Shown: in pieces, positions 1-9,257 of the stretch | Numbering within the stretch: position 1 is the stretch's first letter | Layout of the letters: every line of letters begins with the position of its first letter | Source: Gnetum montanum | Taxonomy: Eukaryota > Streptophyta > Gnetopsida > Gnetales > Gnetaceae | Direction: 5' to 3' | DNA: 64,000 nt | Assembly (NCBI GenBank): GCA_015680685.1 | Contig: MNCI01018932.1 | Coordinates: 127,766-191,765, forward strand | Program-made: the position numbers and the translations under genes | Notes under the pieces: generated by a model | Databases searched by the model: none | The model's input: only the letters and a program-made list of their open reading frames with translations | Told to the model about the DNA's origin: nothing

Positions 1-2256
1 CTGAACATAATAGCTTTCTTTGACCAATTGGAGTTTAGAGTTTGTGATGTGAAGTTTTTGTTATGCATCCTTTCTGTCTGCAAACTCCTTTTTTGTATAA
101 TGTGTAGATTGTGGCCACTTGCTACTCTAGTTCTGTTTTAGGCTTGCCTGATGTTAACATGCTAAGTTAGTGTATCTACGATTTGCTAACCCCATGTATT
201 CTGTCAAGTATTATATCTGTAGGTCTTTATTTTTGATCTCGACTTGGTGTACATGGGTAAGGCTATCCAAGATAGGTTGCAAATCAGGTTTTGGCATTGT
301 GATGGAATTGATCTTAGCTTTAGCCATTTGGATTTTCTTCTCATTGATCTACTTATACATGCTCACTTGATCTCTAAAATGCTTTTTCAATAGTTCATGC
401 TTTTTGGCTTCATTCTACCATGCACTAATTTCTATAGTTAACTTTTGGAGTACTACACAAACTTCTTCCATAAATAAGGTTCTGTTTTCTCTAGTTAATT
501 TTTTTATGTCAAGGTTGACTTAGGTAAATTGCTTTCTAAGCTAACGAATGCTTTTCACTAGCACAATTTTTTGTTTTTCAATGTCAGTTAACCTTATATT
601 TTCTATAGCAATCTTTTTATTTTCTTCCTTTAGGGTAGTTAAGGCTTTGGCATGGGCATATGTTTGTGCATTTGCCACTAAAGCATTCCATATTGCTTTC
701 ACTTTATCCATCTCCATTTGGACATACTTGTCCATCAACTAACCCATTTGTTTAGTTCTAAATTAATATAGTTGGTTAGGCGTAATATGCTATGTAGGGT
801 CTTGCCTTTTTGCTTTTAATGTGTTCAATTTTGCTTATAGCCTATGCACCTTGTTTTCAACATGTTGTGCTATGGTTTTAGTCATGACTAGCTTATCCTT
901 GATTGAAATTAACTTCAATTGTATTGTAGTGATATCACTAGGGATATCAAAGAGATTTTGCATTACTTGTCTAGTTTGCAGCAATCAATCTGATATATCT
1001 TCATGCTTTTCTGGGGTCATGGATGTTGTGGCTATGGTTTCTACATCTTTTATCCTAGTAAGATCCATTGATGGCACAACAGAAACATTGAAGGATTCTT
1101 TGATATAATCCATGGTAACTTCAACTACTCCTATTGCATCTTGGTGTTGCATTACCACTACTATGGCTCTTTTTCCTGTTTCTAACATCACTTGGAAGGA
1201 TGCAATGTTCCTAGATATTTTTTATGCCCAACCTTTGTCCTCTCTTGCCTACACGGGTCTTGTTGATATGGTAGGCTTACTTGGATTATCTATTATCCTA
1301 TACATAATTGAAATTTCTCTACTTCCACAACATATTGTTTCAGGAATTTGTTGTAGATGGATCAGTGATAATCTATAATCTTATTGTGCTAGAGAAGCAC
1401 TTGGCCTTGGTCTATCGACTGTTGGTGTTGATTCACTGGGTCATGCCTATTCCTATCCCAAAGATGGGATGTTTCTTGCTAGTGTAGACTTAGTTGCTCC
1501 TTCAGTGCTTATTGGATTTTCTAGTTGATATTTCTTTGGAGACACTGGTTTTGAAAATTTAGCATGTGAAGCATTTTGGGCTTTGTGGAGTACATTATTG
1601 GTGTAACCTAGAATTCTTGCTTGTCATCACAATTTTTTGATAAGGCAAGGAAATGGTAGAGTAAGTTTTCTTGCCTTTTTTCCTTAAATCTTCTTTGGAT
1701 TTTCAAAAATAATAGATGAGCAATGTTAGCTTGGGATTTTCCAATGAGAATGATGCTTCCTTTGGCAGTGTAAATGGAAATTCTATTCAATCTTTTTATT
1801 GGGAAGAGATGGTAGGTCCTAATCTTGAAGCAAATCTTTTCAGCTATAGATAATCCACTGTATTTCTTTTTACTAGTCCCATAGGTCCTTTATAGCCATA
1901 GTTTTCTTACCTTTGTGTCAGACCTTGTAGAGATTTGGGTGATATTGGCTCTGACGTTTGGAATGTTAAGTGCCTTGGCTATTGCTTTAACAAAGTTTGG
2001 TACTATGATTCCCTCTATTTTCATAGTAGCATCATCTTGCTTGTTCTTCCAAAATTAATAAAATTCTTCCAAGTACCATTTACTATTGTTTGAAATGGTG
2101 GGCCATAGAAAAGAGGCTTGTAGCTATTTTTGGACTTATGTAAGAGCAAACTTCATGAATGGTTCAAAATTCAATTCCATACTAATAATGGACATGATGT
2201 ACTTCTCTTGGATAGCTTGAAGACATTCATTTAACAAAATGAGATGCTATCCTTAC
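1..2256 (-). pseudogene. Unknown decayed long coding relic, cut by element A
   Basis: Read on the minus strand from 2250 downward, one frame stays protein-like for several hundred codons although stops interrupt it. Open pieces lie at 1790-1608, 1191-985 and 738-541. Near 2240-2170 the frame gives LLNECLQAIQEKYIM, and near 2010 it gives EGIIVPNFVKAIAKALNIP. The piece at 738-541 is charged and probably coiled coil (EENKKIAIENIRLTDIEKQK). Many stops replace plausible Gln or Trp codons. I do not recognise the family. It has no visible RT, integrase or protease motif, and could be an extra ORF of a retroelement or an old DNA-transposon gene. Element A inserted at 2256, so the upstream part of this relic should lie beyond 10860. 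Confidence 0.45.
2252..2256. repeat. Target-site duplication CTTAC, left copy
   Basis: CTTAC directly precedes the TG of the left LTR and recurs at 10856-10860 directly after a CA. This fixes the outer ends of element A. Confidence 0.75.
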
Positions 2257-2527
2257 TGAAACACCACAAAACAAAATTTTGGCTAACACTTGTAGACAGA
2301 AATTAAGCTAAGTCATGTTGGTCCTCAGCATAACCAAGCTTGAAAGCCTCAAAAATAGCATCAAACGAAGTCAAAGCAAGCAAGTAAAAGTTCCCTGGGA
2401 CCCACAGAAGACTATGATGACATCCGGCATCAAACTTGGCAAATCTTGAGCTAAAAAATACTTGGTTTTCACTAAGTATGCATCCTGTACGCTGGCCTAC
2501 ACATACCTAGCGTAAGGCCCAGCGTAC

Positions 2528-2995
2528 AGCAACTTTCGGGGCTCAAAAACTCATCAAAACGTGCCAGAATCAAGCATCCAGACCCCCCAGAACCTTCCCC
2601 AAGGTTCCTAGCAGGTATCAGGCACTTGAAAATCAAATTTTGGGCTCCAAATGATGGTCTTCCATTCCTGTACGCCCAGCGTATACGCTGGGGTGTAGCC
2701 AGCGTAGACAGATCTTCGGGCCCGAGAAATGAGTCAAAACATGCCAGAATCGAGCGTCCAGACCCCCCAGAACCTTCCCCAAGGTTCCCAGCAGGTCTCA
2801 GGCACTTGAAAATCAAATTCTGGGCTCCAAATGATGGTCTTCCATTCCTATACGCCCAGCGTATACGCCGGGGTGCAGCCAGCGTAGACAGACTTTCAGG
2901 CCCCAGAAATGAGTCAAAACGTGCCAGAATCGAGCGTCCAGACCCCCTAGAACCTTCCCCAGGGTTCCCAGTAGCTCTCAGGTGTCCAAAAATCA
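2528..2995 (+). repeat. 180-bp tandem repeat in LTR A, about 2.6 units
   Basis: Units start near 2528, 2712 and 2892. Each carries GTGCCAGAATCGAGCGTCCAG-like sequence, CAGAACCTTCCCC and TGGGCTCCAAATGATGG, and ends with CAGCGTAGACAGA. The third unit is partial. The same arrangement occurs at 9531-9985 in the 3' LTR, so the repeat predates this insertion. It makes long open frames on both strands that are not genes. Confidence 0.85.
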
Positions 2996-3009
2996 ATTTT
3001 TGACCTTAA

Positions 3010-3329
3010 AATGAAGCATTTTCTTGTGTATACGCTGGGTACATTTTTGGCTTACGCTGGCATCCTGTACACTTACGCTGGCATCCTATACGCTCAGCAT
3101 CCACAGCGTATACGCCCAATGTATACGCTCAGCACATCAGGCGTATACACCCTGCACTCCCAGCGTATACGCCCAGAGCATTTACGCCCACCAGATACAG
3201 CGTATACACCCAGCGTATACGCCCAGCGGATGTAACATACTGTACACCTGTAAATTTCATTCTTTTGCACCCGGTCAACGCACCACGTGTCACCCAACCC
3301 GAACCTAACATCAAAAACCTGCATAAAAG
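3010..3329 (+). promoter_or_regulatory. U3 promoter of LTR A: palindrome array, G-box, TATA
   Basis: From 3018 to 3225 the sequence is crowded with GTATAC-centred words, several of them the perfect 10-bp palindrome GCGTATACGC and others such as GTGTATACGC or GCGTATACAC. A CACGTG G-box with TCA after it lies at 3284-3289, and the TATA position is 3322-3329 (here mutated to CATAAAAG). The matching 3' LTR parts are 9996-10211, G-box 10270-10275 and intact TATAAAAG 10308-10315. Spacing and order are those of an LTR promoter. Binding of any factor to the palindromes is inference. Confidence 0.6.
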
Positions 3330-3750
3330 CCCAAAGTTTCGACAACACTAGGGAGGGGGGGATCGACAATTTAAAAGAAATCGGGAGAAAGGAAAAGGAG
3401 ACAAACCGGACACGCTGGGCATACATCCTGCACGCTGTGCCTGCAGAAATTCCCAGCAGTTGCCATCACAATCCTCACCCATTGGGCTAAATAGCTGCCT
3501 TGTGATCAATCCACAACTGCATTTGGACCAGTGCACTTTGTAATCAATTTTCAATACAAAACAGTTTACATTTTGCACAGATTTATTGCAGTTTTCTTTG
3601 TTTTTCAGTTTACGTTTATAGGCTCATTTACATTATCGTGCTTGTTTACGGTTTACATTTAATGTGCATTGTTTACGTATAACCCAACGTGTTGTAGCGG
3701 CAAATGTTGGGGAAGTCCTTGTTTGATCCGCGTGCGGACCATCCAAGGCA

Positions 3751-4060
3751 AACCTCCCAGCGTCTACGCTGTACAGTTTAAAACCTTATCTGCAAAACTT
3801 TCCAGCGTCTACGCTGCCCTGTTTAAAACTCACTATCTGCAAGTCTTCCAGCGTCTACGTTGTTAACCATACGCTAACTTTGTTTACAAATTCCCAGCGT
3901 CTACGCTGCTACAGTGTTTTTACGCTGCTACAGTGCTTTTATGCTGCTACAGTGTCCCAGCGTAAGCTACAGTGTCCCAGCGTATGCTACAGTGATTTTA
4001 CGCTGCTACAGTGTTTACGCTGCTATAGTATCGCTACAGTACCGCTACAGTGTTTTTTCA
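3751..4060 (+). repeat. Leader minisatellite of CAGCGTCTACGCTG and GCTACAGTG units
   Basis: Four copies of CAGCGTCTACGCTG (one with a change), itself an inverted repeat around TCTA, lie between 3757 and 3910. They are followed by about nine copies of GCTACAGTG with 10-20 base spacers up to about 4053. The tract lies between the LTR homology and gag and is absent from the 3' LTR. It may be leader sequence or an expanded U5 end. Confidence 0.75.
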
Positions 4061-4412
4061 ACAAAAACACCCAAAACGGGCCCGTTTCAAAGCCGAATTC
4101 GCTGCGATTTGCACCTACTTCAAACCAGTCTAAGTACTAACGGCCACCAACATGGATCACCTTGTCTAAGGCATACAATACACACGACATAACAATTCCG
4201 AGATAGCTTCCTCTTACCCGAGATCACCATCCGTGTACGACTACGGTTCATAATTTCATACTTAGCTAAATTTTCTCCTGGTTACACTGTACATGCAGGA
4301 AACTTTTAAAAAAAAAATTTCAATGTTCACATGCCAGACACTCTGCACACTTAGCCCGAAACACACTCGACACTTGTTAGCTAGCTCATACGTTGCCCCG
4401 TCACACATCACC
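4061..4412 (+). other. Element A leader before gag, no recognised feature
   Basis: Moderately GC-balanced non-coding sequence. I looked for a TGG-initial primer-binding site (iMet, Asp, Lys types) and did not find a convincing one. Confidence 0.4.
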
Positions 4413-5458
4413 ATGGCATCATCCCCGACCTCTAATGCATGCACCTTCGTAATCCTCACACAGGAACAATACAACTTTATCTGTGTGAAGATTCAGGCCA
4501 ACCTTCCTCTTGACACCATAGAATAGGAGGCAAAACGAAACTTCGAGCGCATATACATGGGAGGTCATGAATTCGTCCCCTCTATATATGACATCATCCC
4601 CCTTTCTGAACCTCAGCACAAACTCATCTCCCAACTCCTTATGGAAAGGAGCCAAAATTCACGGTGACCCAATGAGAAGCCCCAAAACCAACATGATGTA
4701 GATGACTTCAAGGCACAATCTGAACCTGAGGATTCATACCACACCCTCAGTCCCCATGCCTACATGAACCCATCACTCCATCCTCGCATGGGATAGACGA
4801 CTGCTCACCAAGTGTCAATGAGCACACAAGCACCGGTATCCCAACAGAAATTACCCACCCCCATCTCCACCCAGTACATACCACACGTGCAAACGCATGG
4901 GGCCACTTTCACTACATCGGCCCCACACATCNGGTAAAGCAACTCAAAGCTGACAACACTGAACAAGTTAAAGTACTAGATTTCTACCTCGATGATCCAA
5001 TTAGCTCTTTAGTGCCATCATTAGCTTTACCCAAGGGAATCACACTGCCCCAGTTAACCAAGTATAATGGGAAGGAAGATCCAAATGCTCACTTAGTCAC
5101 GTTTCGATCAGAAACTCTATTGCTTCAAGCTTGGCCCCACGTAATCTTGCGTATGTTTGCTATGTCCTTAACGAGCGTAGCCTTAGACTGGTACCGAGCC
5201 TTGCCTCGTAACTCCATATCCTCTCTGGAGGATCTGTTACATCAGTTCGTTACCTGGTTTAAGTACAACCTTAAGCCTGAAGCCACACTGGACAGTCTGA
5301 TACAGGTGAAACAAGCACCACTCGAGCCTGTGCAAAAGTTCATCCAACGATGGAGTGCAGCCCTTAACGAACTTCATGAGCCCATCCCTAAAAAGTATTT
5401 GCTTACGATTTTGAAGGGAGCCGTGAATGACTTCATTAAGTCAAAATGTACTACCTAA
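4413..5458 (+). pseudogene. Element A gag, N-terminal and capsid part (broken)
   Basis: Gag forms the virus-like particle that packages the element RNA. The likely start is ATG 4413 (MASSPTSNAC). This frame hits stops at about 4524, 4664 and 4795. Near the ambiguous base at 4932 the reading shifts, and an open frame runs 4934-5458. That part carries a Retrotrans_gag capsid domain: LPQLTKYNGKEDPNAHL, then MSLTSVALDWYRALP and SSLEDLLHQFVTWF, then the LDSLIQVKQ and VQKFIQRW segments. It ends in a frameshift at about 5446, where the next piece continues in another frame. The family assignment is firm; the N-terminal part before the capsid is not recognised. Confidence 0.8.
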
Positions 5459-6873
5459 GTGCTCAAATGTTGAGCCAAGCATTCACACAGATCAAGAACA
5501 TTGAACAAGCTGCACAAGCCAGCAATGACCCTGCCTATGTGGCTTACAAGAACCAACATGTTGCCAAACAAAAGGCAATAACGGAAACTGTGGCCGCAAG
5601 CACAAAAACAACTAACACCAGTACCAACCCGTCTACAACAACAGGGGCCACCCCAAGGCCCAACTTTCAGCGCAAAGATCGCTCTAAGTACACACCTCTA
5701 CCTGCACGACCTTCAGAACTCCTAGAGCAACTCCTTAGAACTGGGCAAATCCAATACAAACACGTAGCGGAGAATGCTCGCCGCCGACATGATAGGTACT
5801 GCGAGTTACTAAGGAACCCCACCTTAGCAGCACCAAATGAGCCCCCGGTTCCACGACACTTCAAGCTAGACCAATTCTATCATTACCACCAGATGTCCGG
5901 TCACAATACCGACACCTGTCGTGCGTTAAAGGATGATCTACAAGCAATGATAGAACGGGGCCAACTAAACATCAACGCCCTGAATCAACCAAGCACAAAT
6001 GATGCCCCCTATGTCATAAACTCCATTAGCATAGATAGTAAGCCTAAACCTGTGCGGCAACCTTTTGTGATCCATGTGCCTCCCAACAAGGCAACAATCC
6101 TCTCCGCCTCCACAAGTAAGGGGCCTCCCATTGTGATCAACGTGCCACCTAGAGCACCGACAACACCTTTTGTGGTCAAGGTACCACCACCACACACGTC
6201 TGCTAAGACGTTAAACTGGCAAGATTCAATACAATTCCAAGCTCCGACGACACCTTTTGTGGTCAAAGTACCACCACAGACGTCCGCTAAGACGTTAAAC
6301 TGGCATAATTCACCAACGACAACCGCAAAGAAACCTTTCGTTATCAAAGTGCCACAACAGGCTAGTCAAACAACAACAACACCTCCTAAACTCCCATTTG
6401 TCATAAAGGTGCCACCACGCGATAGCCCCTCACTTACCCTAAGCCCAACTGTAGGCAATGTCTCAACCTCTTCTCCCTCAACAGTTAACCTTGCCAACAA
6501 CACGGGTAAGAAAACCAACTGGCAACAGAAGAAAATGAACCAACAACAAACAACACTTGTAGCCAAGATAAAAGCCACACACAGTACACAACAATTGAAT
6601 GCTAGGGGCCCTGCCCCTAATCTCAAACAAACCAGGCCCAAGCCCTCAACCCATACAGAGGCAACCAACACAACGGCAGACAACACAGACTTTGTAGCTA
6701 CATTGGCCCAGGTGAAACAAACGCTCAAACAAAAGAACACAACCATGAGCCTGTGCGATTTGGTCATGACATCATCGGCTCATCGCGAAGCCTTAGCGCA
6801 AATGTTAGCATCCATTCCTGTTACAGAGGACATCCCTGCTAACATGGAATCCATCCATGCAACGATTTCATAA
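5446..6873 (+). pseudogene. Element A gag C-terminal part with PFVxKVPP repeats
   Basis: Open for 475 codons and continuing the capsid (LSAQMLSQAFTQIKNIEQAA) in a shifted frame. Around residues 85-115 it has a Tat/Ogre-like LLEQLLRTGQIQ segment. Around residues 145-175 it has FYHYHQMSGHNTDTCRALKD, which resembles the family's CxYHxxxGHxTxxC knuckle but with the first Cys lost (Tyr). Residues about 205-330 hold seven variants of PFVxKVPP, including the paired segment TSAKTLNW. The rest is Thr/Gln/Asn-rich linker. It ends with TAA 6871-6873, after which the same frame goes on into the protease, so the stop probably interrupts one gag-pro frame. Confidence 0.75.
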
Positions 6874-7662
6874 CACATACCACAAGGATTGGGTTCAAAC
6901 ACCTTAGCCTTTCGTGATGATGCAGTTAAACTTAACCCTGAACGAGGGGAAGTAACAACAGCTCCATTATCGATTAGTGTACGTGTTGGGCAATGTACCA
7001 TTCGTAGAGTGCACGTTGATGACAGTGCGGCAACAAACGTAGTTCTATACTCCGTCATTGACAAACTAGGCATGGTAGATGAGATCATGCCAACAGAAAC
7101 CATGTGTTTAAAATCTTTCAATGGGTCATGTGTCACAGTTAAGGGCACAATCAACTTAGCCTTTGTGGCAGGAGAACAATTCCCCACTAGCGCGGAATTC
7201 ACTGTCATAGAAGAGATGCCGAGTTTCAACATGATTCTTGGTAGACCTTGGCTAGCACAACAACGAGCCGTTTCCTCATCGATACATCAAGAAATCCGCC
7301 TTCCATATGAAGGTGGACAAGTCATTATACATGGCGACAACACTCCTTTTCAAGCTGACCACAACATAGACATGTCACAGGTCTTGAAAGAGGAGCCTCT
7401 TGAAGCAACACCCACAACAACAAACACAACACCTAGAGCTAAAACGCCTGAACAAGGGGTAAAAACTAAAAGCCTCCCAGAGCAAACTAGCATGCCTCTT
7501 AGACCATGTCTGACTAAGAAAAAACCGCATAATCAAGACTCCCCTGCGGCCAAAGACACATCTAATCCCTGCCCACTCTTCACCTTTGTTCGTTGTGCAT
7601 ACGTCACCTTAGTTTGCATTGTACTAGCTTATGCGCTCGCATGTGGCCTGAAAAGGCCTTAA
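6874..7662 (+). pseudogene. Element A retropepsin-like aspartic protease with hydrophobic tail
   Basis: In frame with the preceding gag. The protease would cut the gag polyprotein. The active-site region reads VHVDDSAATNVVLYSVIDKLG: the catalytic Asp is present, but the Asp-x-Gly of relatives is replaced by Asp-Asp-Ser, so activity is doubtful. The core continues with LKSFNGSCVTVKGTINLAF and closes with the typical FNMILGRPWL (about residues 109-118). The following about 140 residues are linker and end in a hydrophobic stretch, FVRCAYVTLVCIVLAYALAC, where pol would normally follow. Its stop lies in a 30-bp repeat. Confidence 0.75.
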
Positions 7663-7696
7663 ACTAGAACACGTGGCCTGAAAAGGCCTTAAACTA
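7643..7696 (+). repeat. Two 24-base copies of GTGGCCTGAAAAGGCCTTAAACTA
   Basis: Copies at 7643-7666 and 7673-7696, 30 bases apart. Each contains the palindrome AAGGCCTT and the TAAACTA ending that recurs downstream. The protease stop lies in the first copy. Confidence 0.85.
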
Positions 7697-7835
7697 CCAA
7701 CTTTTCACATTATTTTCTATTCACTTGTGCATTTCAATTCATGTTTTCTGCAGTAGCTATTTAACATTGTTTTCTCTAGTTGCTTTTGTTTACAGGATCG
7801 TACGGACGCACATGCATGCATCCACCCTGACAGTC

Positions 7836-8103
7836 TTGGCATCATGACTTAAAACTGATACCACAGAATGTCCTGGCGTCATGACGATAAACTGACACCA
7901 CAAAGCTCTGTCCGACATGACACTAAACTATCACACTCATTCACCAGAGTCTGCTAAGACTATAAACTAGCTTGCCTCTTCATAGTCCTCCATGACTATA
8001 AACTAGCATCGTACCGTCCGCTACGACGATAAATTGGCAACGTCCAACGGGTTACGACATAAAACTAACCCATGAAAGTTCGCTAAGACTATAAATTGGC
8101 CAG
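7836..8103 (+). repeat. Eight diverged copies of a GCTAAGACTATAAACTGGC-like motif
   Basis: Cores near 7846, 7881, 7917, 7957, 7995, 8026, 8055 and 8088, spaced roughly 27-40 bases. The consensus is YYGCTAAGACKATAAACTGGC or CATGACKATAAACTRGC. Two very similar copies occur inside gag at 6197-6221 and 6279-6304, where they encode TSAKTLNW. Here the region is non-coding. Confidence 0.75.
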
Positions 8104-9244
8104 ATCATTTCTAGCACATTCATCTGCTGCTGTAATTCATGAGATGTCTGCTGCATCATTCATCACACCAGCTTTGACAACACTATTGCTGCTCATTCTG
8201 TTTGCCTCAAGTTTCACATGGTGCCTCCATTTGCATCAATTACATTCATGCCTGAAGTGTTCGCTAACTCATTTTCTTGTGGTTTTCTTGTCTTCTTGGA
8301 GTTATGTTTGCAGGATGACACCCAATGGTGCTCGTACACAGATACACTTCATCACGGTGACAAGGTGCCACATTGTTTCTGACGTACGCAACCAGGTTAA
8401 TCAATCTGGTCAAAAGTACATTCCCAGTTCCCAATACATTCTCCATTTCCCCCAACACTCTTATTCCCTTTCCTAACCGGTTACAGTTCCCAAATACACC
8501 TAGTACACCCCAAAAATTTGAACACACTGTTACACGCTATGACACTCTCAAGCAATTGCAACACACAATATGGCACATGAGCATGAGTGAAAAATTGAAA
8601 GAAAGCTCTTTCCAAAAAAAACAAAGAAAAAAAAATGAAAAAGAAGAAAAAAGAAAAAAAAAAGAGAGAGAAAGAAAAGAAAAAGAAAAGAGCAAAGAGC
8701 AAAATGAGCCACAAGACCCTTGACACTTCCCATCAGCCCCAGGTGGGAAGGTAGTCGTCTTGGAAACAAACACTCATGTCTCAAAAGCTCAAGTAACATC
8801 TCATTGCGCAGCTTTGGCTCTCCACCAATAGGTTTTCTTTAACACCAAACAAAGGGCATGTTCCTTCAGAGAACGTAACCCACCATCACGTGGCCAACAA
8901 GTTCTCTTAAACACTAAACAAGAGTCTTGTTCCGCCAAAGGACACACATCTCATGTCTTGATTCTAAGTCTGCTAAACAATGGCTATTGATAAGGATTAG
9001 CATGACCCGTATACACACCAGAGCATCCCCTTTACCATGCATAATCCCTTGATCAGGTCCCAATCCCAACAATTTTCATTTCCCTATCCAGCTACAAACT
9101 TCATTTCCCCAATCCCATGTACTACTGAACACGGTGCGATGACATCTGGCTAAGTGCCAAAGGACAATGTTTCTACCAAGTTTGCTTGTGGTGTTTTGTA
9201 CTTCTTTGTCGATGCCTCTCGGGTCAATTCCTCCAGACATCAAC
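8104..9244 (+). other. Element A 3' non-coding region with purine tract
   Basis: No pol domain in any frame. 8610-8703 is an A/G-only low-complexity stretch that yields spurious Lys-rich (+) and Phe-rich (-) frames. The rest is unremarkable. Confidence 0.6.
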
Positions 9245-9257
9245 AAAGAGGGGCAAA
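9245..9257 (+). promoter_or_regulatory. Element A polypurine tract
   Basis: AAAGAGGGGCAAA directly before the TGAAACAC start of the 3' LTR. This is the expected primer for plus-strand DNA synthesis and confirms the + orientation. Confidence 0.8.

Larger units (their letters stand above)
2257..3750 (+). repeat. Element A 5' LTR (homologous part)
   Basis: Nearly collinear with 9258-10736, with scattered substitutions and small indels. It begins TGAAACACCACAAAA. The homology stops abruptly after CCATCCAAGGCA at 3750. The last 119 bases of the 3' copy are not found here, so the true 3' edge of this LTR is uncertain. The LTR contains a 180-bp tandem repeat, an array of GTATAC-centred palindromes, a G-box and a decayed TATA box (CATAAAAG at 3322-3329, against TATAAAAG in the 3' copy). 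Confidence 0.85.

Noticed and set aside
2472-3003. Overlapping 125-174 codon frames on both strands in LTR A, and their copies at 9471-9873
   Set aside because: They follow the 180-bp tandem repeat, which happens to lack stops. The same peptide repeats with the DNA unit on both strands, with no gene-like features.
8096-8476. 126-codon frame with a hydrophobic N-terminal half, possible envelope-like protein of element A
   Set aside because: Starts within the non-coding motif array, shows no cleavage or fusion-like arrangement, and no similarity I recognise; chance is the simpler reading.
8373-8799. Lys/Glu-rich (+) and Phe-rich (-) frames
   Set aside because: Produced by the A/G low-complexity tract at 8610-8703.
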